NCBI GenBank assembly: GCA_029288515.1
Contig: JARIHB010000037.1
Location: forward strand, 1-8,576
DNA: 8,576 bases
Source of the DNA: Candidatus Saccharimonadota bacterium
GTDB taxonomy: Bacteria; Patescibacteriota; Saccharimonadia; Saccharimonadales; UBA4665
Direction of reading: 5' to 3'
Part shown: positions 1 through 5,317 of the stretch, piece by piece
How positions within the stretch are numbered: position 1 is the stretch's first letter
Layout of the letters: each line of letters begins with the position of its first letter
Notes under the pieces: model-generated
Database searches by the model: none
The model's input: the letters and a program-made list of their open reading frames with translations, nothing else
Told to the model about the DNA's origin: nothing
Program-made: the position numbers and the translations under genes

Positions 1-5
1 CCTTA

Positions 6-38
6 TCGTCGGCAGCGTCAGATGTGTATAAGAGACAG
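6..38 (+). other. Illumina Nextera Read 1 transposase adapter (artefact)
   Basis: These 33 bases match the Nextera/Tn5 Read 1 adapter exactly: TCGTCGGCAGCGTC followed by the mosaic end AGATGTGTATAAGAGACAG. The five bases before it (CCTTA) match, from memory, the last five bases of the Nextera XT i5 index S521 (GAGCCTTA). Bases 1-38 are therefore library construct left at a contig end, and biological sequence starts at 39. Confidence 0.98.
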
Positions 39-357
39 GTTCGGACGCTTTATAAAAATCAAACGTATAATCGTAGGCGCCGTTGCGGATAGCTTTCGGC
101 CCCAACTGCGACAGGTTGCGTGCCGCCAGCCACACACCCGCCACCACAGCGAGCAATATAACTACCGGTATGCCCAAAAACAGCAGACGATGTATGCGCG
201 CTAAGCGTATACTGTTGGCTACGCCTACAGTATTGGCCGACACCCCTACTGGCATATGCGTAGCGCCGGGTGGTAGCGGGCGCAGCAAACCGGGCGAAGG
301 CTGTTGCTCACCGACGTGTACGGGGCGCACAATTATTGGTCCTTGCTGCTCTTGCAT
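39..357 (-). CDS. Single-pass membrane protein, 3' end missing (cut by adapter)
   Basis: This partial gene begins at an ATG (355-357) and stays open for 106 codons until it meets the adapter. The only in-frame stop upstream is the TAG ending the neighbouring flavodoxin gene. Residues 1-50 are rich in Pro, Gly and Gln. A basic patch (R51, R54, H56, R57) precedes a hydrophobic helix at about 58-79 (LLFLGIPVVILLAVVAGVWLA). The remainder begins ARNLSQLGPKAIRNGAYDYT. By the positive-inside rule the N-terminus would be cytoplasmic and the missing C-terminal part extracellular. The gene lies 39 nt downstream of the flavodoxin gene on the same strand, so co-transcription is plausible. The Shine-Dalgarno signal is weak (AAGAAG next to the ATG). 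I do not recognise the family; the extracellular part that would identify it is lost. Confidence 0.72.
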
Positions 358-396
358 CTTCTTGTTAATGATACCAAAATGCCGGCCCGGGGACGA

Positions 397-1113
397 CTAG
401 CGGTATTCTGGGTTTTCGAAATCAAATCGGGCGCCAGCGTCCCACTTGGCACGCTGGTTGCCGTAGGCCGGCATACCGCCGGCGTCCTGCAGCATTTTTG
501 CTATATGCATGAGATTCCAGGTCATAAAGGTAGTGTTGCGGTTGGTGAAATCATTCTTCGGCCCGCCCGAACCCGGGTCTAAATAGCTGGGCCCCGGCCC
601 GATTTCACCGATCCATCCGGCGTCAGCCTGCGGCGGAATTACATAACCTACATGCTGCAAGCTATACAGAACATTCATCGCACAGTGTTTTACGCCGTCC
701 TCGTTACCTGTAATCAAACAGCCGCCTGCCTTACCATAGTACGCGTACTGGCCCTGCTTGTTCAGCAAGGACGAATTACCATACAGCCGCTCAATGATCT
801 TCTTCGTTATCGAACTGTTGTCTCCGAGCCATATCGGGCCGGCGATAATCAAAATGTTGGCCGCCTCAACCTTCTTGTAGATCTCCGGCCACTCATCGGT
901 TTTCCATCCGTGCTCGCGCATGTCGGGATACACGCCAGTGGCAATATCGTGGTCAATCGCGCGTATTACTTCCACCGATACGCCATGTTTCTCCATAATG
1001 CCGCGGCTGATATCTATCAGCCCTTCGGTATTGCTCTTTTCCGGGCCTTTTTTCAGCGTGCAGTTACATACGAGCGCTCGTAAACTGCTAAAATCCCATG
1101 CCTGTGCAGCCAT
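397..1113 (-). CDS. Flavodoxin-fold NAD(P)H-dependent FMN reductase family protein
   Basis: This 238-residue protein resembles the NADPH-dependent FMN reductase/flavodoxin-like family, whose members bind FMN and transfer electrons from NAD(P)H to quinones or other small acceptors. Residues 12-30 hold the first beta strand and an NCTLKKGPEKSNTEGL loop at the place where the family binds the FMN phosphate. Residues 86-101 (ANILIIAGPIWLGDNS) form the strand and loop near the isoalloxazine ring. GGCLITGNEDGVKHC at 130-144 is the next core strand. The C-terminal 60 residues are rich in Gly, Pro and Asn and look like an extension of the core. The ATG at 1113 is preceded by GGGGG six bases upstream, and a stop codon lies in frame just before it. 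DUF2267 lies 45 nt upstream on the same strand. The substrate cannot be told from sequence. Confidence 0.85.
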   Translation of the reverse strand: MAAQAWDFSSLRALVCNCTLKKGPEKSNTEGLIDISRGIMEKHGVSVEVIRAIDHDIATGVYPDMREHGWKTDEWPEIYKKVEAANILIIAGPIWLGDNSSITKKIIERLYGNSSLLNKQGQYAYYGKAGGCLITGNEDGVKHCAMNVLYSLQHVGYVIPPQADAGWIGEIGPGPSYLDPGSGGPKNDFTNRNTTFMTWNLMHIAKMLQDAGGMPAYGNQRAKWDAGARFDFENPEYR

Positions 1114-1158
1114 CTCTGTCCCCCATTATCTCCAGCCATTGTACTGCTGAGTGTCGTC

Positions 1159-1524
1159 TTAAGCCAGCAGTGCCGTGGTGTCGGCTGGCAATGTGGCCTT
1201 AATATCTTCTATTTCGTCTTCGGTAAGAGTGTCTTCTAGGGCCGCCCAGGCCGTTTTGATTTGCTTTACAGCATAACGTTTGTCAATGCCTTGCAAGTCT
1301 ATACGATGTTCTAATATCTCTTCTGACGATTGCTCGTCGTCAGAAGCAGCATAGAGCACCACTTCCTCCAGCTCCTCAGGCAGCTCGCTCGCCAAACGCT
1401 GGCGCAATCGTTCAGGCAGTTGGACGGCCAGGATCTCTACCAGCAGATGTAGTGCCTCCTGGGACTCAGCGTCGGAAAAGCCGGAGTACTCCTGCACCTT
1501 CCTTACAAGTTCCCGGTACAACAT
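1159..1524 (-). CDS. DUF2267 domain protein
   Basis: This acidic protein of 121 residues fits the DUF2267 family in sequence and length. The N-terminal half (YRELVRKVQEYSGFSDAESQ followed by an Ala/Leu-rich helix and LPERLRQRLASELPEEL) carries the typical pattern: a YxxLVxxVQ start and LPxxLxxxLxxxLPxEL. The C-terminal half is helical and ends in an acidic segment (LTEDEIEDIKATLP). No membrane segment or signal peptide is present. The function of the family is unknown. I chose the ATG at 1524 because an AAAAGGGGG Shine-Dalgarno (1530-1538) sits five bases upstream. The alternative GTG at 1530 overlaps that site and cannot use it. The gene follows the tmRNA terminator, so it probably has its own promoter, although none is obvious. 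It may form an operon with the flavodoxin gene. Confidence 0.85.
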   Translation of the reverse strand: MLYRELVRKVQEYSGFSDAESQEALHLLVEILAVQLPERLRQRLASELPEELEEVVLYAASDDEQSSEEILEHRIDLQGIDKRYAVKQIKTAWAALEDTLTEDEIEDIKATLPADTTALLA

Positions 1525-1540
1525 ACACACCCCCTTTTCT

Positions 1541-1558
1541 TACTATGCCCACGTAGTA
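1541..1558. repeat. Inverted repeat upstream of the DUF2267 gene
   Basis: TACTA and TAGTA form perfect 5-bp arms around TGCCCACG. The repeat lies 17 bases upstream of the DUF2267 ATG and just upstream of its ribosome binding site. It could be an operator or a hairpin in the 5' leader. With arms this short, chance is a fair explanation. Confidence 0.3.
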
Positions 1559-1621
1559 TGCACGCCGCCGCCCGCTGCTGAAGTAAATAATTTCACATGC
1601 TTGATGTTACCTAAACCGTAC

Positions 1622-1649
1622 AAAACAAAAAGACCTCGTATGAGGTCTT
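1622..1649 (-). terminator. Intrinsic terminator of ssrA
   Basis: On the minus strand AAGACCTC and GAGGTCTT form a perfect 8-bp stem with the loop ATAC. It is followed by TTTGTTTTG as the U-tract. The stem starts 10 bases after the tmRNA CCA end. The plus strand lacks a T-run after the stem, so it acts in one direction only. Confidence 0.93.
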
Positions 1650-1659
1650 AAAGCATATA

Positions 1660-2066
1660 TGGTGGAGCTGGCGGAGCACTGCCCTCCGCGTCCGTCAGTT
1701 TATGAATTGGATCTATCCTACAGGCGTAGACTGTTTAGAAGTCTTGACGAACGCCGGTTAAACAGCCAAAACGGCATTTGTCGCAGTCCAAAAGCTTACC
1801 AAACACTATGGACAGGAGTGCTTGCGCATCCAGATGATATGAAACGCGAAACCACTATCTGGCGTCACGGTCAGGCGTTGCTGTAGTAATTAAGCTACAG
1901 CCGATGCAACGCTCATGTTCAGCTTGCTGCGCTCAAAGAGAGCAACTACCTTATCGTAAGCGTCACTAACAGTATTTTTGCCAACTGTAAATGGTTTGCC
2001 TATAACGCTGACAAGCGACCTGCTGATCCAACCGATAAAGTCCAACGTCGAGCTTAAGTCAGCCCC
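1660..2066 (-). ncRNA. ssrA: tmRNA (transfer-messenger RNA), long tag
   Basis: The gene is a complete one-piece tmRNA of 407 nt, which rescues stalled ribosomes and adds a degradation tag. The 5' GGGGCTG (2060-2066) pairs over 7 bp, with one G-U, with CAGCTCC (1664-1670), followed by discriminator A and an encoded CCA. The D-like segment has the conserved CTCGACG. A long helix (H2) forms between 2025-2039 and 1699-1713: 9 bp plus 5 bp around one C-C mismatch. The tag frame most likely resumes at GGC (1980-1982), in a context (ACAGTT GGC AAA) resembling Bacillus subtilis ssrA, and ends at TAA (1890-1892). That gives 30 residues, starting GKNTVSDAYDK and ending SVASAVA. Helix 5 (GCTGTAG/CTACAGC, 1880-1901) carries the stop codon in its loop. 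The T arm is unusual: GCGGAG/CTCCGC around GGCAGTG instead of a 5-bp stem with TTCRA. Pseudoknots were not resolved. Confidence 0.95.
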
Positions 2067-2077
2067 ACATACAAAGT

Positions 2078-2086
2078 ATTATACCA
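2078..2086 (-). promoter_or_regulatory. Extended -10 promoter of ssrA
   Basis: The minus strand reads TGGTATAAT, a perfect TATAAT with the TGn extension. It ends 11 bases before the mature tmRNA 5' end. The expected start near 2071 leaves a leader of about five bases for RNase P to remove. At 17-bp spacing the -35 position is only TGTAAA, which the TGn motif can compensate. Confidence 0.82.
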
Positions 2087-2121
2087 TAAACAACATACTA
2101 TTTACAGATGTATACCGTTAC

Positions 2122-2586
2122 CTAGTTGTCGAAGGTATGGTCACAGGCAAACGGCTTGCCGGGCACGCAAGTATTTTTGTGAATGAGCGTCAGGCTTTCG
2201 ATAAGCTGTTGCTGTTGCTTGTCACTCAGCCCCTCCAGGATCGGTCCATGGTACAGCTCAAGCACATCGGTGGCGGCGTCGGTCATTTTGTTACCCCGGG
2301 CGGTTAGGACGGTGATGTGTTCACGCCGGCTCTTAGGGTTTACCTTGATGGTCATCATGCCCTTCTCACACAATAGCTTAATTTGGCGGCTAACGCTGGC
2401 TTCAGTTTGGCCTAGACATTCGGCCAGTTTACGCTGCTGCACATTGGGACTCTTTTGCATCATCAATAGCAAGCGATACTGCGACATGCCAATTCCTAGG
2501 CGTTCCTGCAGTACTTGGTCGGACTGCCGGGAGAGAATACTCGCCGTATGTTGTAGTAGATAGCCGATTTTTATAACTTGCCCCAT
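2122..2586 (-). CDS. MarR-family transcriptional regulator
   Basis: This 154-residue protein has the length and layout of MarR regulators: a long N-terminal dimerisation helix, a winged helix-turn-helix, and C-terminal dimerisation helices. The helix-turn-helix spans about 48-78 (QQRKLAECLGQTEASVSRQI as its core). The wing at about 82-98 contains NPKSRREH, where the usual DxRR is KSRR. Two cysteines lie close to the C-terminus (140 and 148) after the helical core; a redox or metal role is possible but unproven. The ATG at 2586 has AAGGA ten bases upstream, a rather long spacing. The gene stands between rsmA and ssrA. A TTGACG element at 2633-2638 is a possible -35, but no good -10 follows it. 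The palindrome at 2680-2693 is a candidate binding site for its own product. The ligand and targets cannot be deduced. Confidence 0.9.
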   Translation of the reverse strand: MGQVIKIGYLLQHTASILSRQSDQVLQERLGIGMSQYRLLLMMQKSPNVQQRKLAECLGQTEASVSRQIKLLCEKGMMTIKVNPKSRREHITVLTARGNKMTDAATDVLELYHGPILEGLSDKQQQQLIESLTLIHKNTCVPGKPFACDHTFDN

Positions 2587-2679
2587 AGTTATGTCATCCT
2601 TGCCGTAGCAGCGTAGGCGAAAACACTTAACACGTCAAGCATTTGTCGCATCGGCCACATATTATCGTTTTAAAATAAA

Positions 2680-2693
2680 TGAGTATTTACTCA
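2680..2693. repeat. Palindrome: possible MarR operator or weak rsmA terminator
   Basis: TGAGTATTTACTCA has perfect 6-bp arms around TT. It overlaps the rsmA stop codon (2691-2693) and lies about 95 bases upstream of the marR start. As RNA on the minus strand it can fold into a 5-bp stem with the loop AAAT, followed by TTTATTTT, which would be a weak terminator. The size and position also fit a MarR-type operator. The sequence does not decide between the two. Confidence 0.45.
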
Positions 2694-3482
2694 CATTTTA
2701 GCAGTACTGTACGCGTTGTACAAGGCAAACCACTGTGCTAACGACAGGTCTTGCGCGCGGGTGGTGGACACTATTCCGCCCCGCCCGAGGAGTGCCGTTG
2801 TATCCTGGCGGCCAAGCCGCAAGCCACCGCTCAAGGAGTTAAGCAGTGTTTTACGCCGCTGCGAGAAGCCAGCCTTTACTATACGGAAGAATACTTTGAT
2901 GTCTACGCCAGGAAATAGAGGCGTCTCGCGGTATCGAAGCTGCAATATCTGCGAATCCACCTTGGGCGGCGGTGTAAACAATTCGGCTGGCACCAGAGCA
3001 CCCAACGAGGCCTCGGCATAGAATTGCACGGCCACACTCAGCAAGCTCATATCGCCCGGCGCAGCACACACTCGCTCGGCGACTTCCTTTTGTACCAACA
3101 ACGCGGCCTGGCTGAAATGATTCGGTGCTTCACAGAGTACACGCAACAAGTTACTTGTAAGGTAATATGGAATATTAGCCGCTACTTTATACCCCGGTGG
3201 TAATGCGGATAGATCGAACTGCAGGATATCCTGCTGTACAACCCGCAGGTTGGCGGCCGGCACGCGCATCGGCAGTTCATGGGCCAGGTTAGCATCAAAC
3301 TCAACAGCAATTACCTGCCTGGCCCGCGCCGTAAGCTTGGCTGTCAGCGCGCCAGGACCAGGGCCGATTTCGAGCACAATGTCATTGGGGCCAATACTGG
3401 CAGCCGTAAGCATGGCATCTAGGCTGTCGTCATCGTGCAACCAATGTTGGCCAAGTGATTTTTTAGTGGGTGGCGTATGCAT
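2691..3482 (-). CDS. rsmA: 16S rRNA (adenine1518-N6/adenine1519-N6)-dimethyltransferase
   Basis: RsmA (KsgA) dimethylates two adjacent adenines in the 3' terminal hairpin of 16S rRNA during late 30S assembly, using S-adenosylmethionine. The protein has 263 residues, normal for the family. The N-terminal KKSLGQHWL matches the family's KxxGQxFL, with Trp in place of Phe. Motif I is VLEIGPGPGALT at 36-47, with the acidic residue after strand 2 at E61 (VIAVEFD). Motif IV is NIPYY at 103-107, the catalytic N-[IL]-P-[YF] signature. The C-terminal GFSQRRKTLLNSL at about 205-217 is also diagnostic. The gene begins 11 nt after the stop of the DUF348/G5 gene, so it belongs to that operon. A TATAAT at 3521-3526 lies inside the upstream gene without a convincing -35. 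All key residues are present. Confidence 0.97.
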   Translation of the reverse strand: MHTPPTKKSLGQHWLHDDDSLDAMLTAASIGPNDIVLEIGPGPGALTAKLTARARQVIAVEFDANLAHELPMRVPAANLRVVQQDILQFDLSALPPGYKVAANIPYYLTSNLLRVLCEAPNHFSQAALLVQKEVAERVCAAPGDMSLLSVAVQFYAEASLGALVPAELFTPPPKVDSQILQLRYRETPLFPGVDIKVFFRIVKAGFSQRRKTLLNSLSGGLRLGRQDTTALLGRGGIVSTTRAQDLSLAQWFALYNAYSTAKM

Positions 3483-3493
3483 TACTACGTATA

Positions 3494-4792
3494 TTACCAG
3501 CTATGGTAGGTAACCCAGTGATTATACGCGCCAGCCCAACCCCCGTACCGCGATGCATAACCGGTAGCCCAGCGTAGCTGCGTGACCGGGTTAGTTTGCC
3601 AGTCGCCGCCGGCCGAAGCCATCTTGATGGCCGGTGTTGACTGCACGAGGCCGTAGCCATACCCGCTGCTGGGAGGATGTATTTCCTGATATGAAGGCGG
3701 GCAATACCCGGCCTGACCCTGCCACTTAGTAGGGCACCACCCAGACTCACGGCTGACGATGTAATCAACGTACGGGTAATCAGAAGAGCTGATGCCTGCA
3801 GCCTGCATAACGGCGAGCTTGTCGGAGCTGGCGTTAAAGTTTTTACCTTTGGCGATAATACGGGTCGTCGGCTGCACCGTTATAACTTCCTGTATCACCT
3901 TACGGCCCACCTCCTTACCGTTCTCTAACTGCAATTGATAGGTGACGAGTTTCTTGCCCGGAGATCCTTCCTGGCGGGTAGCTATGGCGCCGAATGTCAG
4001 ACTGTTGTCTTCTATTGTTTGCGTCTCCATGGGGATTTCCAGCTCCTGGGTGGCGATTTGCGTACCCTTGCGCAACACAAATATCTGTTGGCCGGCAGTC
4101 AGTGGCGTTTTAAGCGATGGCTGGACGCTGTCGTTGGGCTGTAGCTTTAGACCGCGCTCTTTCAGCAGCGCGCCAACAGTCGTAGCGTGGGTGCGCATCT
4201 GCACTGGTGTGCCGTATACATTCACGTTTACCGCAGTCGCCCGCTGGATGACCACCCGCTGGCCAATTGACGCTTCAGTAAGGAAGTTGTCGGCCGGCAG
4301 CAGTGCCAGGTTGTCTTCGGGATATACATCGATACCTGCTTGTTTTACAATGCTGCGCGGCGTAGAGGCGGCCGAATAGGCAAATGTTTTGCGGTTGCCG
4401 TCCACAATGGTAACCGGTACTGCCCGGTAGACGTTGATGCGGAAGTTGTCGGTCACTACCTCGGTATCGGCATCAGGCTCGACCACATCGCCCTGATGGA
4501 GTACGATATCAGCTTTCTTCAGTACGTCGCCTACGGTGTGGGCGCGTGTAGGCAGCGTCTGTTCCTGCTTGTCGTGGCTGATAATAACAATGTGCGTGTC
4601 GGTTTGACGCAGCTTGGGCGCGCCGCCACTAAAGACAATTATGCCAACGACGGTCAACAGTACAATAAATAGCCCCGTAACTGCCGGTATTGCTACCACA
4701 GGGTGTTTGCTCAACCGGCGGATACGATGCACACTTTTGGTAATGGCACGTGATGGCACTACCTTTGTAATAACGTGTTTTACAGCCTTCAT
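3494..4792 (-). CDS. YabE/RpfB-like wall hydrolase: DUF348 repeats, G5 domain, transglycosylase-like C-terminus
   Basis: This 432-residue protein is predicted to be membrane-anchored and to act on peptidoglycan. A basic N-terminus precedes one transmembrane helix (about 31-55). Three DUF348 (ubiquitin-like) repeats follow at roughly 67-110, 116-165 and 182-235. A G5 domain spans about 240-316 (LVTYQLQLENGKEVGRKVI). The C-terminal 110 residues resemble lytic transglycosylases: SRESGW with E349 as likely catalytic acid, GYGLVQSTPAIKMASAGGDW at 377-398, and a final AYNHW. C353 and C364 could form a disulphide. This is the architecture of Bacillus YabE and actinobacterial RpfB, and as in those groups ksgA lies immediately downstream. 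I chose the first ATG (4792). A GTG at 4843, directly abutting the NUDIX stop, would add 17 residues. Neither start has a clear ribosome binding site. It is probably expressed with the helicase operon. Confidence 0.88.
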   Translation of the reverse strand: MKAVKHVITKVVPSRAITKSVHRIRRLSKHPVVAIPAVTGLFIVLLTVVGIIVFSGGAPKLRQTDTHIVIISHDKQEQTLPTRAHTVGDVLKKADIVLHQGDVVEPDADTEVVTDNFRINVYRAVPVTIVDGNRKTFAYSAASTPRSIVKQAGIDVYPEDNLALLPADNFLTEASIGQRVVIQRATAVNVNVYGTPVQMRTHATTVGALLKERGLKLQPNDSVQPSLKTPLTAGQQIFVLRKGTQIATQELEIPMETQTIEDNSLTFGAIATRQEGSPGKKLVTYQLQLENGKEVGRKVIQEVITVQPTTRIIAKGKNFNASSDKLAVMQAAGISSSDYPYVDYIVSRESGWCPTKWQGQAGYCPPSYQEIHPPSSGYGYGLVQSTPAIKMASAGGDWQTNPVTQLRWATGYASRYGGWAGAYNHWVTYHSW

Positions 4793-4843
4793 ACGCAATG
4801 CATATCCACACAGATAGCGTCCGCTACTGTCTGGAACTATCAC

Positions 4844-5317
4844 TTATTGTAACAAACGCGTGTGGGCCCGTACGAGCCGGAGACTGCGGATGGCGTCATC
4901 GGTTGCGTTGCGCGGCGTGAACTGGTCGGCGGATAGCCACTCCAGGGCAGCAACTTCGTACCATTGCCGGCGCAGCGACGCTGGTGCCGGCAGACTGCAC
5001 ACGAACACATGAAACGTAAAACGCTGGCCGTATTGACGGTAGCGCTCTGGCCCCACATACTCCAGCTGATCGGCGGCCAAACAAATGCCCGTTTCTTCGC
5101 GTAGTTCGCGTAACGCGCCATCAAGCGGTGGTTCGTCGCGGTGCAGGCCACCGCCCGGCAGGCTCCAGCGGCCAGTGCCAATCCACTGCTGCATAGCAAG
5201 TACTTTGCCATCATGTACTAACACGACTCGTGTACGGTCGCCTAATCGGAAATATACCTGGTAGAGCGGCCAGGCCAACCAGTACGCCACTATACCAAAC
5301 ACCCGTCCGATACTCAT
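4844..5317 (-). CDS. NUDIX hydrolase with hydrophobic N-terminus
   Basis: This 157-residue protein carries a perfect Nudix box at residues 56-78: G-x5-E-x7-REL-x-EE-x-GI. The box provides the glutamates that bind divalent metal for hydrolysis of nucleoside diphosphate-linked compounds. The preceding WSLPGG and the following beta strands (FTFHVFVCSL, ALEWLSADQF) complete the fold. The box alone does not reveal the substrate. Residues 5-25 (RVFGIVAYWLAWPLYQVYFRL) are hydrophobic and aromatic, lie outside the Nudix core, and could attach the enzyme to the membrane. The ATG overlaps the helicase stop codon as ATGA, which indicates translational coupling to pcrA. The TAA stop is followed directly by the GTG alternative start of the wall hydrolase. 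Confidence 0.92.
   Translation of the reverse strand: MSIGRVFGIVAYWLAWPLYQVYFRLGDRTRVVLVHDGKVLAMQQWIGTGRWSLPGGGLHRDEPPLDGALRELREETGICLAADQLEYVGPERYRQYGQRFTFHVFVCSLPAPASLRRQWYEVAALEWLSADQFTPRNATDDAIRSLRLVRAHTRLLQ

Noticed and set aside
22..204. A plus-strand frame beginning MCIRDR
   Set aside because: Its first codons are inside the Nextera adapter, and the rest is antisense to the truncated membrane protein.
397..399. TAG between the flavodoxin and membrane-protein genes, which share a frame, considered as readthrough or a recoded stop
   Set aside because: TAG also ends marR and the 98-aa gene in this window. The downstream frame has its own ATG, and the 13 intervening codons show no conserved feature.
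1659..1886. A 75-codon plus-strand frame starting MVELAEHCPPRPS
   Set aside because: It lies fully antisense to the tmRNA gene. Its start is the reverse complement of the conserved CCAGCTCCACCA end.
3521..3526. A perfect TATAAT on the minus strand 39 nt upstream of rsmA
   Set aside because: It encodes Tyr-Asn of the conserved AYNHW end of the upstream gene and has no usable -35 (GTACGG at 17-bp spacing). It was not listed as a promoter.
3463..3768. A 101-codon minus-strand frame overlapping the wall-hydrolase C-terminus
   Set aside because: It is a different reading frame of the transglycosylase-like domain, whose catalytic motifs are clear in the main frame.
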